This document shows, piece after piece, positions 53,124-62,964 of a stretch of 64,000 nucleotides of DNA. Origin of the DNA: Diplolepis rosae (taxonomy: Eukaryota; Arthropoda; Insecta; Hymenoptera; Diplolepididae). Location: the NCBI GenBank assembly GCA_030998225.1, contig JAPYXD010000738.1:2666001-2730000 (forward strand), given 5' to 3'. A program made the position numbers and the translations under genes. Every line of letters begins with the position of its first letter. Position 1 is the first letter of the stretch. The notes below the pieces were generated by a model. That model worked only from the letters and a program-made list of their open reading frames with translations. It did not search any database and was not told where the DNA came from.

Positions 53124-54470
53124 TTTAACACGTTTCCGCCGAAAACGCCACTCGCGGTACGTGATTCTTCGGGAGCTCATAACTAATGCTGTAGACTTAA
53201 AAAAAAATTCAGAGAGACATATTTTTAAAGTTTAAGACCTGCCCTTCTCCATAGCGAACTCAAGATTGCTCCGACATATCATTAATTATGAAAAAATGTT
53301 GTTTAAACAAAAAAAGCATGATTTTTCCACTCTCTTTTTTCCATAAACTGAATTTTCAAGAGCTTTCCTGTCAGCAATCAACCTAGAACCTTTTCAATCG
53401 GTGGAATAAATGTCTGAACTTTAAGAATTCATGGTTCAAAGTTCGATTTTAGGCCTTGATATTTTCAAAACGGCGCCCTAACCGCAAAATTTTTGGAAAT
53501 ACGTCCATAATTTTTTTAATCGAAAACTATGAACTTTCGCAGAAAACACCAAGAGTGAAAAAGTTCTTAAAATTAGTCAAAAAATGCACTTAAATTTTTC
53601 CAACTGCTGTCGAGAACATTTTCAATTTTTTGTATGTGCTTAATTTTTTCAAAATCCAAAAATTGTTTAAAACGCTTCCAAAAGATTATCTTGGATTCTT
53701 TGGCTAATTCGTAAAACATTGTATGCTTTCCAGTTTTCGTTTTGAGTTTATTGCTGTCAAAAAAAATATTAAATTTCAAAATACTATTATCAAAATGCTC
53801 CTATGGTCTGTCTGCCGTAAACAAAGATTATGTAGCCCAACTATCACCATCGTGAAGGTCGACGACATAGATAGTACTTTTCGTTTTTTTCATTAGAATT
53901 TAGTAATTTTTTTTTTTTTTTTTGAAGCGCTTTGAATAATTTTTGGATTTTACAAAAATTAACCATTTACAAAAATTTTCTCAACAGCAGTTGGAAAAAT
54001 TTAAGTGCATTTTTTGACTAATTTTAAGAACTTGTTCACTCGTGGTGTTTTCTGCGAAAGTTCATAGTTTTCGATTAAAAAAATTATGGATGTATTTGCA
54101 AAAATTTTGCGGTTAGGGCGCCATTTTGAAAATACCAAGGCCTGAAATCGAACTTTGAACCATGGATTCTTAAAGTTCAGACATTTATTCCATCGATTGA
54201 AAAGGTTCCAGGTTGATTGCAGACAGGAAAGCTCTTGAAAATTCAGTTTTTGAAAAAAAGAGAGTGGAAAAATCATGCTTTTTTTGTTTAAACAACATTT
54301 GATCATAATTAATGATATGTCAAAGAAATTTTGAGTTCGTTATGGAGAAGGGCAGGTCTCAAACTTTAAAAATATGTCTCTCTGAATTTTTTTTTAAGCC
54401 TACAACATTAGTTATGAGCTCCCGAAGACCGATGTACCGCGAGTGGCGTTTTCGGCGGAAACGTGTTAAA
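53124..54470. mobile_element. 1.35-kb palindromic element
   Basis: TTTAACACGTTTCCGCCGAA at the left end is the inverted right end. Arms of about 600 bases pair almost to the centre (around 53790-53925). The 68- and 101-residue minus frames at 53573-53779 and 54001-54306 are arm sequence. A short C-rich centre near 53810-53870 is the only unpaired part. Confidence 0.85.
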
Positions 54471-55264
54471 GTTTTTTGAAGGAACAAAATCCAATTAAAG
54501 GAAACTTACAGGCATGAAATGTTAATCAGCTGTACCCGGTCCGTACAAGAATATTTTCAGATAATAATTCTAACGATTGAAGCAACAACAAAAAAATCGT
54601 TTATTCGAAGAAACCCTGTTATTCCCAACAATTTTAACTAAAAAAATCTCAAATACCTGAAGCGCTGGGAAAAAATAGAGGCCTGATTTGGAGTCAGCGC
54701 AGAAAAATATGTTATATTATAAAATATAATTATAAAATTATAAACATATTAAAAAATATGTTAAATTATGTTATTTAGTTATGTTAAACAAGCATATATT
54801 TTTTGTTGGGGATTTTTAGATTTGTCTTTCTTGTCTTTTTAATATGTTCTTTTAATTTTATTTTTAATCCTAATTTAAAATAATGTGCACAATACTAATG
54901 TAATTAGCGTTTAGTAGTACTGAAAAAAAAACAGATTCTCGAGAATTCCAATGATTACGTTATTATGAATAATACTACTAATCCTACAAACAAGTTAAAC
55001 TTTATCTGCGATTTTTATTACATTTTGCAGTTTTCCCCATTTTTATTACTACCTAATGTTACGACGTCATGCTGATTTTCTTAAGTGCATTGCACGAGTT
55101 GTTTTACATGTTTGCTAATTCTTAAATAACATTTACAAGAATTGAACGAGTATGTCATTTGCACCCGACATCATTTAGTTACGTTTTATTCTTTTTGTAG
55201 ACAATTCTCTTCCCTTTTCTTATATATTATTTAATCCTGACTGTGAAACATCACTCTTTCTTCT
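54471..55264. other. AT-rich stretch, no gene seen
   Basis: Simple AT sequence, with ATGTTA words near 54710-54790. Nothing recognised. Confidence 0.5.
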
Positions 55265-56330
55265 TCAGATTCAGGGTTTCATAGTATGAACACGGACAGC
55301 AACATGACACGAGACATTTACAGCAACACTGAACTCTGCACCCAACATCCGAGAGAGCGTTTTGCGGGTCGGCAGTGTCTCGCCCAGATGAATGCATGAG
55401 ACCAAGCACGGAGCATACGCGTCTTGCAGCCCACCAACGGTAGTAGCCAAGAGCACTCTGCCAGCAGCAGAGCTGTCGCCATCTGGACGGCCGTCAAGAG
55501 AGCCCTGTAGACAGGCTTTTCCCTAGTGATGGGCCTGCCGGGCGCAAGCGCCATAATGGTCCCGCTGTGACCTTTAAGCGCGTAAGGACGCGGTGTTGAG
55601 CGAAAGCATCAGTGGACCTAAAACAGGTTCCTTTGTGCCGAATGAACGAACGTAAAAAATCCGTGTGCTGGTCCCCATGACGACCCTGGAGAACAGGGAC
55701 ATGCACAGTTGAACGCCTGTAGAAGAAGTGGAGCTGGCCCTTCGAAAGAAGCTGCAAACTTATGAGGGGAAGCGGAAGGTGAGTTTGACCAGACCAAATG
55801 CAGCCGGGCAGCGCACGGCTGTCTTCTCAATTGAGGAGGAGGTAGCTGCGCGCCTTCTGGAGTCAGCGCGCATCTGCATTGGGTGAAACAGCTGCTGGCT
55901 GAGGTCCTCGGCACCGCAGCCATCTGGATTCCTGATACACGGCGACACCTGATGTCGCACCACGGGTCGGGAAGGGGTCATGTCTGGGTAATTATGTCTG
56001 GGTAATTATTATTAGTTGCTACCTAACCCGAAATAAGAGCATAGGTGTCTTCCAAGAAAAACTAGATTGCCTGGAAGACGCAGCCAGAGACATGGAAGGG
56101 GAGCTGATAGTGGGCGGAGATTTTAACGCCAAGGCCTTGGAGTGAGGTAAAAGCCAGCCCGACTCAAGGGGTGGACGAATCCTGGTTATGGCGTCCAGAC
56201 TGGGGCTAGTGGTTTTAAAAACTGGGTCCACGTCCACCTTTAGGAGGGCTGCCAACAGGGAGACGATTCCGGATGTCTCCCTGGCGACGGAAAGCCTATC
56301 GGCGCATGTGTGGGACTTCTAAGACCTCTA
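55265..56330 (+). pseudogene. R1-like LINE fragments: ORF1 end and endonuclease start
   Basis: A GC-rich island. 55724-55890 reads EVELALRKKLQTYEGKRKV, VSLTRPNAAGQRTAVFSIEE and ARLLESARICIG, which matches the domain before the zinc knuckles of R1-type ORF1. From about 56000 an apurinic endonuclease piece appears: CYLTRNKSIGVFQEKLDCLE, DMEGELIVGGDFNAKALE (with the catalytic GGDFN block), stop, then GLVVLKTGSTSTFRRA and ETIPDVSLATESLSAHV. The zinc knuckles and the start of ORF2 between them are missing. 55265-55720 shows no convincing sense on either strand. RT and the 3' end are absent. Minus-strand frames in the island are shadows. Confidence 0.7.
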
Positions 56331-56559
56331 TGACCTCCATAAAAAATTAATTTAGATAACTTTTGTAGAAGTTATGGTTACTTAAGTATCAGCGTGCGAG
56401 TTAAACGGTTGAAAATTCGAGGCCCTGTATACTGACAACCCGTCGTACTAAAGGTGTACTCTTAGGGGAATTAAAAGAGGTTTAGTAGGACAATAATTTT
56501 GCGGACTTTCAAGGAAATCGGAGACAACAAGTTTTTAGGCGTGTACACTTGACGAATTT

Positions 56560-59030
56560 TGCCCCATATACCAGATAGGAAGCAGGTAGAGCCGGGTAGC
56601 AGATTTATTTTCACCTTAACAATTTGCAAGCCGACAACTGCCTTATAGAAACCAGGTAGAATCCTGGTAGAAACATATTTTTGTATTTTAATTTTTGGAT
56701 CCATATGTCAGATAGGAACCAGGTAGGGCCAGATAGCAGATGTACTTTCAACTTAACAATTCACAAGTCAACGACAGCATCATAGAAACCAGATAGGATT
56801 CTGATGAAAACATATTTTTGTATTTTAATTTTTGGATCCATATGGCAGATAGGAACCTGGTAGGGCCGGATAGCAGGTGCACGTTCACCTTAACAATTTG
56901 CAAGTCGACAACTGCCTAATAGAAACCGGATAGGATCCGGGTAGAATCATATTTTTTCATTTTAATTTCTATTTACATATGTCAGATAGGAACCGGGTAG
57001 AAACATATTTTTGTATTTTAATTTTTGGATCCATTTGCCAGATATAAACCAGGCAGAGCTAGGTAGCAGATGTACATTCACCTTAACAATTTGCAAGTCG
57101 ACAACTGCCTTATAGAAATCAGGTAGGATTCGGGTAGAAATATATTTTTCTAATTTAATTTCTATTTATATACGACTGATAGGGACCAGGTAGAGCCGGG
57201 TAGCAGATTTACTCTCTTCTTAAAAATTCACAAATCGACAACTGCCTCATAGAATCCAGATAGGATCTGGGTAGTAACATATTTTCGTATTTTAATTTCT
57301 GTTTACATATGCCAGATAGGACCTGGGTAGGGCTGGGTAGCAGATGTAGCAGATAATTTGCAAGTCGACAGCTGCCTTATAGAAACCAGATAGGATCCGG
57401 GTAGAAACATATTTTGTTATTTTAATTCCTATTTACATATGCCCCATAGGAACTGGGTAGGGCCGGGTAGGAGACTTACTTTCATCTTAACAATTAGCGA
57501 GTCGACAACTGCCTTATAGAAACCATTTGGGATCCGGGTAGAAAAATATTTTCGTGTTTTAATTTCTGGATCCATCTGCCCTATAGGAGCAGGGTAGGCT
57601 CGGGTAGCAGATGTACTTTCACATTAACAATTCCCAAGTCAACAACTGGCTTATAGAAACCAGGTGGGACCCAGGTAGAAACATATATTCGTATATTAAT
57701 TTCTATTTACATATGCCAGATAGGAACCGGGTAGAAACATATTTTTGTATTTTAATTTTTGGATCCATTTGCCAGATATAAACCAGGCAGAGCTAGGTAG
57801 CAGATGTACATTCACCTTAACAATTTGCAAGTCGACAACTGCCTTATAGAAATCAGGTAGGATTCGGGTAGAAATATATTTTTCTAATTTAATTTCTATT
57901 TATATACGACTGATAGGGACCAGGTAGAGCCGGGTAGCAGATTTAATCTCTTCTTAAAAATTCACAAATCGACAACTGCCTCATAGAATCCAGATAGGAT
58001 CTGGGTAGTAACATATTTTCGTATTTTAATTTCTGTTTACATATGCCAGATAGGACCTGGGTAGGGCCGGGTAGCAGATGTACATTCACCTTAATAATTT
58101 GCAAGTCGACAGCTGCCTTATAGAAATCAGGTAGGATTCGGGTAGAAATATATTTTTCTAATTTAATTTCTATTTATATATGCCCCATAGGAACTGGGTA
58201 GGGCCGGGTAGGAGACTTACTTTCATCTTAACAATTAGCGAGTCGACAACTGCCTTATAGAAACCATTTGGGATCCGGGTAGAAAAATATTTTCGTGTTT
58301 TAATTTCTGGATCCATCTGCCCTATAGGAGCAGGGTAGGCTCGGGTAGCAGATGTACTTTCACATTAACAATTCCCAAGTCAACAACTGGCTTATAGAAA
58401 CCAGGTGGGACCCAGGTAGAAACATATATTCGCATATTAATTTCTATTTACATATGCCAGATAGGAACCGGGTAGGGCCAGGTAGCAGGTGCACGTTCAC
58501 CTTAACAATTTACAAGTCCACAACTGCCTTATAGAAACCAGATAGGAACCGGGTAGAAACATATTTTTGTATTTTAATTTTTGGATCCATATGTCAGATA
58601 GAAACCAGATAGGGCCAGGTAGCAGGATTACTTTCTTCTTAAAAATTCACAAGTCAACAACTGCCTTCTAGAAACCAGATAGGAACTGTGTAGATACGTA
58701 TGTTTGCACTGAATTTCTGTATCCATATGCCAGATAGGAGCCGGGTAGGGCCGGGTAGCAGATGTACTTTCACCTTTACAATTTGCAAGTCGACAACTGC
58801 CTCATAGAAACCAGGTAAGATCTGTGTAGAAACATATTTTCGTATTTTAATTTCTGGATCCATATGCCAGACAGGAACCGGGTAGGGCCGTCTAGCAGAT
58901 TTACTTTCATTTTAAAAATTCGCATGACGCCAACTACCTTATAGAAACCAGATAGGAACTGTGTAGATACATATTTTTGTACTCAGTTTCTGGTTCCACT
59001 TGCCGTATATGAACCGGATAAAACCGGTTA
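56560..59030. repeat. Satellite array, ~138-bp monomer, about 17-18 copies
   Basis: Each unit has the order GGTAGCAGATGTACTTTCAC, CTTAACAATTTGCAAGTCGA, CAACTGCCTTATAGAAACC, GATAGGATCCGGGTAGAAAC, ATATTTTTGTATTTTAATTT and ATATGCCAGATAGGAACC. Spacing is about 138 bases. The copies differ by 10-20 percent, except for a long segment repeated almost exactly with a period of about 735-741. Frames at 56471, 58352 and 58654 are generated by the repeat. Units decay toward 59210. Confidence 0.92.
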
Positions 59031-59474
59031 CAACATTCATTCAAATTATTTTACGTTAACACTTGCCGAATAAGGACCGCATAGACTCAGATAGATCCGA
59101 CAATATTAAATTAGAAACCAGTTAAAAACCGTAGAGAACCGGGTTATACCCGAATGGGTTTTCATCCAGTTTCTTTCCGGTTTGTACTCGATTTCCAACT
59201 GACATTTAATGCTGCAATACAGGCAACCCTACTGTTGTTTTAATCAATAGACTAAAATGCTCACATGTGCAAGTACAAAAGTGATTTGATAAAAATAAAA
59301 ACAAAATACCTTTACTTTTATCATAAAAATATGTATATATATGTATATAGATATACAATTCAAACAAAGATATGAAATTTTTTGTCGTCGATAAATAGTA
59401 AAAATGAAAAATAATTTATAATTTATTAAATTATATATGAAAAAAAAATATATACTTTAAACAAAATAAAAATC

Positions 59475-59813
59475 ATGAAATTTCAGACACAACACATTTC
59501 TCCAGATATAAGAGAACAAATTAATCGCAAACGCAATGATGATCTCATTGAAATAGTTTCCTGTTTTATCGACATGGAAGCTCTCTGGCCATATTTAATT
59601 CAAACTGGAATTTTTAAGCAAGATGACCCTAATATTTCCACATGGAGCAGAAGTCTAAATAATCCAGATACATTAAAGGATATTTTCTCAACAATAAAAA
59701 CAAAAGAACCCGATGATTACAAAAACTTGATTCTCAGTTACCAAAAAAAAAAGATTACCAAGTTACAAAAAAAAGAAATACAGAACAGACTCTATGGGAT
59801 TTTTCAATCATGA
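59475..59813 (+). CDS. CARD-like death-fold protein or fragment
   Basis: 112 codons, ATG to TGA. After a short start (MKFQTQHISPDIREQINRK) the helical pattern is that of a caspase-recruitment domain: LIEIVSCFIDMEALWPYLI, QTGIFKQDDPNISTWSRSL, TLKDIFSTIKTKEPDDYKNL, ILSYQKKKITKL. The spacing of Leu/Ile/Phe and the late block IKTKEPDDYKNLILS fit CARDs of insect initiator caspases and apoptosome adaptors, which bring these proteins together. No protease domain follows. A different frame after it is open for a short way (NHEEILRNFTIKYGL). It stands between the satellite and an envelope-like gene. It may be an exon, a captured domain or a pseudogene. The fold call is mine by eye. Confidence 0.4.
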   Translation: MKFQTQHISPDIREQINRKRNDDLIEIVSCFIDMEALWPYLIQTGIFKQDDPNISTWSRSLNNPDTLKDIFSTIKTKEPDDYKNLILSYQKKKITKLQKKEIQNRLYGIFQS

Positions 59814-59939
59814 AGAAATTTTAAGGAATTTCACGATAAAATATGGATTGTCGTTACCGCAATATACTGTTTATCCGGATCCGAATTCGAAAACAAAATC
59901 ATTCTTTTTTGCACAAATTAATTCCACTTAGAAACTTCT

Positions 59940-60500
59940 CAACATTTAGCAGAATATTTTCCCCTTTTCTCCAAAAAACTCCCAGACCTAAATCCAACCA
60001 CATGTAAACACCCTATTTTATCCAATACTAATCCTATACTTTTCTTTTTCAGCCTTCCGAAACGCCTAATGAATTTCCTTAATCAACTAGCATCCAGAGT
60101 GTATTTAATTTTAATTTCACTCTTTTTCTCCAACGCAGAAAAATACTTCATAGACTCTCAATTTTCTCACTCTTCAGCGATTTATTTTGAATCAATTTCA
60201 AAATTTTGTGTCTTTTCTGAAAAATATCATTTCATATCTTATATCGATATCTTTCAACCAGACGTACTTAAATACAAAATAATAGATTTTTCACATGAAT
60301 TATATGAATATTGCATACTTTCAAATATTGCCAATAACTGTAATTTGTACGATCATCAAACACAACCTGATTTTATAGAACAACGAATCAACTATTTTGT
60401 AAGGAAATATCATTTATATCTAGACAAGCTCGTAATATCACGAATATTCTTAAACCTAATGATCCATTCTTGCAACAGATACAAAAAGTACTTGTAGAAT
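59940..60500 (+). pseudogene. Envelope-like N-terminal part, truncated
   Basis: The frame 60069-60497 begins with a hydrophobic signal-like segment (NQLASRVYLILISLFF), then FSHSSAIYFESISKFCVF and a Cys-containing region (YEYCILSNIANNCNLYD). Weak sense in the same style precedes it (HLAEYFPLFSKKLPDLNPT at 59950-60010). The look is that of an envelope ectodomain start in insect gypsy elements. Downstream sense decays, and SINE-like modules interrupt at 60907. This is an old damaged copy. Its relation to P1 or E2 is unknown. Confidence 0.4.
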
Positions 60501-61077
60501 TGAGAATGAGACAGAAATACCTCCCTTTACTGGCCCAAAGAAAATTTATTCCTACATCCTAATCCATTTTTTCAAAAAGTTACAAATCTTTTTTTGAAAC
60601 TTGGAAACATTATGACCTACAAAAATCGGCATACTTTTCAAAAAGTTCCAAATATTCATCTATATCGAATATTAGCAACAAATTGGCTTAAAGATCTGCA
60701 TGAAATTTCTCAATCTTTTCTTTTACTCCTTAACTAACTTACAGAAGCTATTACCCATTCCACATCTAATTTATGGCACCCTATGTTACTCCCTGATACC
60801 TTCCTGGACTTCAAATCTAACAAAGAAGACCCATACCTTTCAACATCCTATTTTTCTATGGTCCTTCCCTTTGCTAAAATAAAATACTTATACAAATTTT
60901 CCTAATTCATTTCAGTCGATTATGTCGATAATAAAAAGAGCGTATCATTCACCATGATAATCGAACTCTACCATATCGACCCTATCAACCTGTGATTTAG
61001 AATTAACGTCATTTAAGACCAGATTGAATTTTTAATATATATTTGAACAATTTTTTCTGTGAAAACAGGTACGCTTC

Positions 61078-61149
61078 CACTCCGCTGGGTATCGAGCCCA
61101 GGACCTTTTGATTGCCTATCGAATGCTCTATCATCTGAGCTACGGAGGT
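61078..61149 (-). other. tRNA-like head, minus copy
   Basis: Reverse complement ACCTCCGTAGCTCAGATGAT to CGGAGTG, 72 bases, cloverleaf as in the 33167-33238 copy. The anticodon stem has one mismatch (TTCGA with TCAAA) and the loop is TAGGCAA. Not a functional tRNA gene. Confidence 0.65.
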
Positions 61150-61478
61150 TCCACAAAACTTTTCTCACTGAATCTATTTACGCCAATTTGGCCACGGATA
61201 TATCATGAACTATATACAAATTTTTCTAAATAATTTCAGTCGATGATGTCCATTATTCCGTCTGGTCTTAAATTACTTCAAGTCTAAATCACAGGTTGAT
61301 AGGGTCGGTATGGTAGAGTTCGGTTATCATGGTGAATGATACATTCTTCTAATTATTGACATAATCGACTGAAATGATTTAGAAAAATTTGTATATAGTT
61401 CATGATATATCCGTGGCCAAATTGGCGTACATAGATTCTGTGAAAAAAGTTTTGTTGAACCTCCGTAGCTCAGATGAT

Positions 61479-61544
61479 ATTTTGATATGGCTATTTGCAG
61501 AATTGCAAGCTTCCACAACCAAGAAGCAGAAGAAGAAGAAGAAG
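61479..61544 (+). mobile_element. 66-bp retroposed insert with 13-bp duplication
   Basis: TAGCTCAGATGAT stands at 61466-61478 and again at 61545-61557. Between them is a 66-base insert that ends in GAAGAAGAAGAAGAAG. Such a microsatellite tail plus a 13-bp duplication is what a severely 5'-truncated non-LTR retroposition leaves. It interrupts the D arm of the tRNA-like head. Confidence 0.8.
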
Positions 61545-61724
61545 TAGCTCAGATGATAGAACATTCGACCGGCAATCGAAAAGTCCTGGGCTCAATACCC
61601 AGCCGAGTGGAAGCGCTGCTTTTATCGCAGAAAAAAGTGTTCAAATAAAATACTTTTTATTCCATAAGTACTTGATTTTCACCATGACTATACCAATCCC
61701 ATCTATTGAAGAATTTTAATTATT

Positions 61725-62516
61725 TAAACCACACCCAATTCCAATATATCTTGATTTTAATACTGATGTCATTTCCTCTATCCACATAAAACCTCAAATT
61801 TCTTATCTCGCTAATTCTTCAAATAACAATCATACTTTACAACAAATAAAAATTTCCTCAATGCCTGTTATCAAAGTGGATTCCAAACATTTTGTCACCC
61901 ACCAATATCTATATCTAATACCGATAACAATCCTATTTGTGAAACATCAATGTTTCCAAATTCTCAACCATACAAATGTGAAATTTTTATCAGTTTTAGC
62001 GAATATCTTCTTCTAACACTATTGCAATTTTAACACGTATGGCTATTCTCAACAATTTTCCCCGAAAAATTTTCTTATCATGTCTAAAAAACTCTAAGAC
62101 TTAATCACACTCCAAGGAATAGGAATTTTGCAAACAAAGTCAGGTTGCAATCTAGATTCATCAACTCCATATCACCATCTTCAAAACTATTTGAATATAA
62201 TGGATAATTCAATTCCAGTCAGCAAATCAACTACTTCTCTTGCTATAATTTCACCATTTTTATATAACATTTCTATCCAAGAGCCTCACTTACTAGAAAA
62301 GGTATTACTTCTTTTTCAGCAAAAAGAAGATATGTCATTATCAATCTTCGAAAACCATGTCTTTATCCTTAAAAAATGTGCAAACATTCAAAAAATTATT
62401 CCATCTGTTTTCATTTCTAGTGCACATAAATTGACATTAGCAATCATTATTATCACTCTATTTATGATTACAATTTTGGGATTATTATTATTAAAAATTA
62501 AAAAATTATCTTAAAA
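61725..62516 (+). pseudogene. Envelope-like C-terminal part with membrane span
   Basis: The best frame, 62128-62514, has the sense SSTPYHHLQNYLNIMDNS, FENHVFILKKCANIQKIIPS and a closing membrane span (LTLAIIIITLFMITILGLLL) followed by LKIKKLS and a stop. Upstream (61725-62120) coding sense is present in short frames. The architecture equals that of the env remnant in E2, but the sequence is clearly different. Together with 59940-60500 it forms one broken env-like gene, interrupted by the module pair. Confidence 0.45.
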
Positions 62517-62519
62517 AAT

Positions 62520-62963
62520 AAACAAAAGGCCAACACGTATAGAACTTGTACGGAAAACTCCTTTAAGCTCAGTGACAAAACCTTTACTGATCGACTTGCC
62601 ATTCAACTTTTGATCTTTCCTTTCTTTTACTTTCCTTCCACCCTTTTTTTATATATAGACTTAAAGTCACTTTAGAAATTTGTTTAGATACAGGTACATT
62701 CCGTCCTTACCTTCCTCAAAACCACCTGCATGAGCGTTGAAAATTCTATACCGTCAGAAGAACAGTTTTTCTACTCACGCCGTCAATGTTTCAAACTGAA
62801 GAAGTAATTAATTGTAATATAAACGTCGTTTTTCTTACGAAAAGTAAAATACTTCTAGCAAAATCTTTTGCCTTGCATGATTAGAAAATATATACAAAAA
62901 GTTATTATTCAATCCCCTTATCAAACTTTAATAAAATAAATCTATTCCAAACAATTTGTATAA
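62520..62963. other. No gene seen
   Basis: AT-rich sequence after the env-like stop. No polypurine tract or LTR could be recognised. Confidence 0.5.
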
Positions 62964-62964
62964 A

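Larger units (their letters stand above)
60907..61670. repeat. Head-to-head pair of tRNA-headed modules (T4)
   Basis: 60907-61230 is a full minus-strand module, and 61231-61670 a plus-strand one. The order in each is: CTGAAATGATTTAGAAAAAT, TTGGCCACGGATATATC-type upstream part, tRNA-like head, CACAGAAAAAATTG, CCATCTGGTCTTAA-type body, CATAATCGACTGAAATGATT. The plus copy of the body contains GTTCGGTTATCATGG, the uninterrupted form of the Tc1 target at 31.9 kb. A 66-bp insert splits the plus tRNA-like head. Confidence 0.8.

Noticed and set aside
56471..58863. 60-77 residue frames in the satellite
   Set aside because: They repeat with the monomer and change with each unit; typical satellite by-products.
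56560..59030. CRISPR array
   Set aside because: Units are contiguous 138-bp monomers without unique spacers, in an insect-like context.
35720..62516. Env-like gene at 59.9-62.5 kb as the env of P1
   Set aside because: A cellular decarboxylase exon, E3 and a satellite lie between; simple nesting does not explain this, so the env-like remnant is treated as separate.
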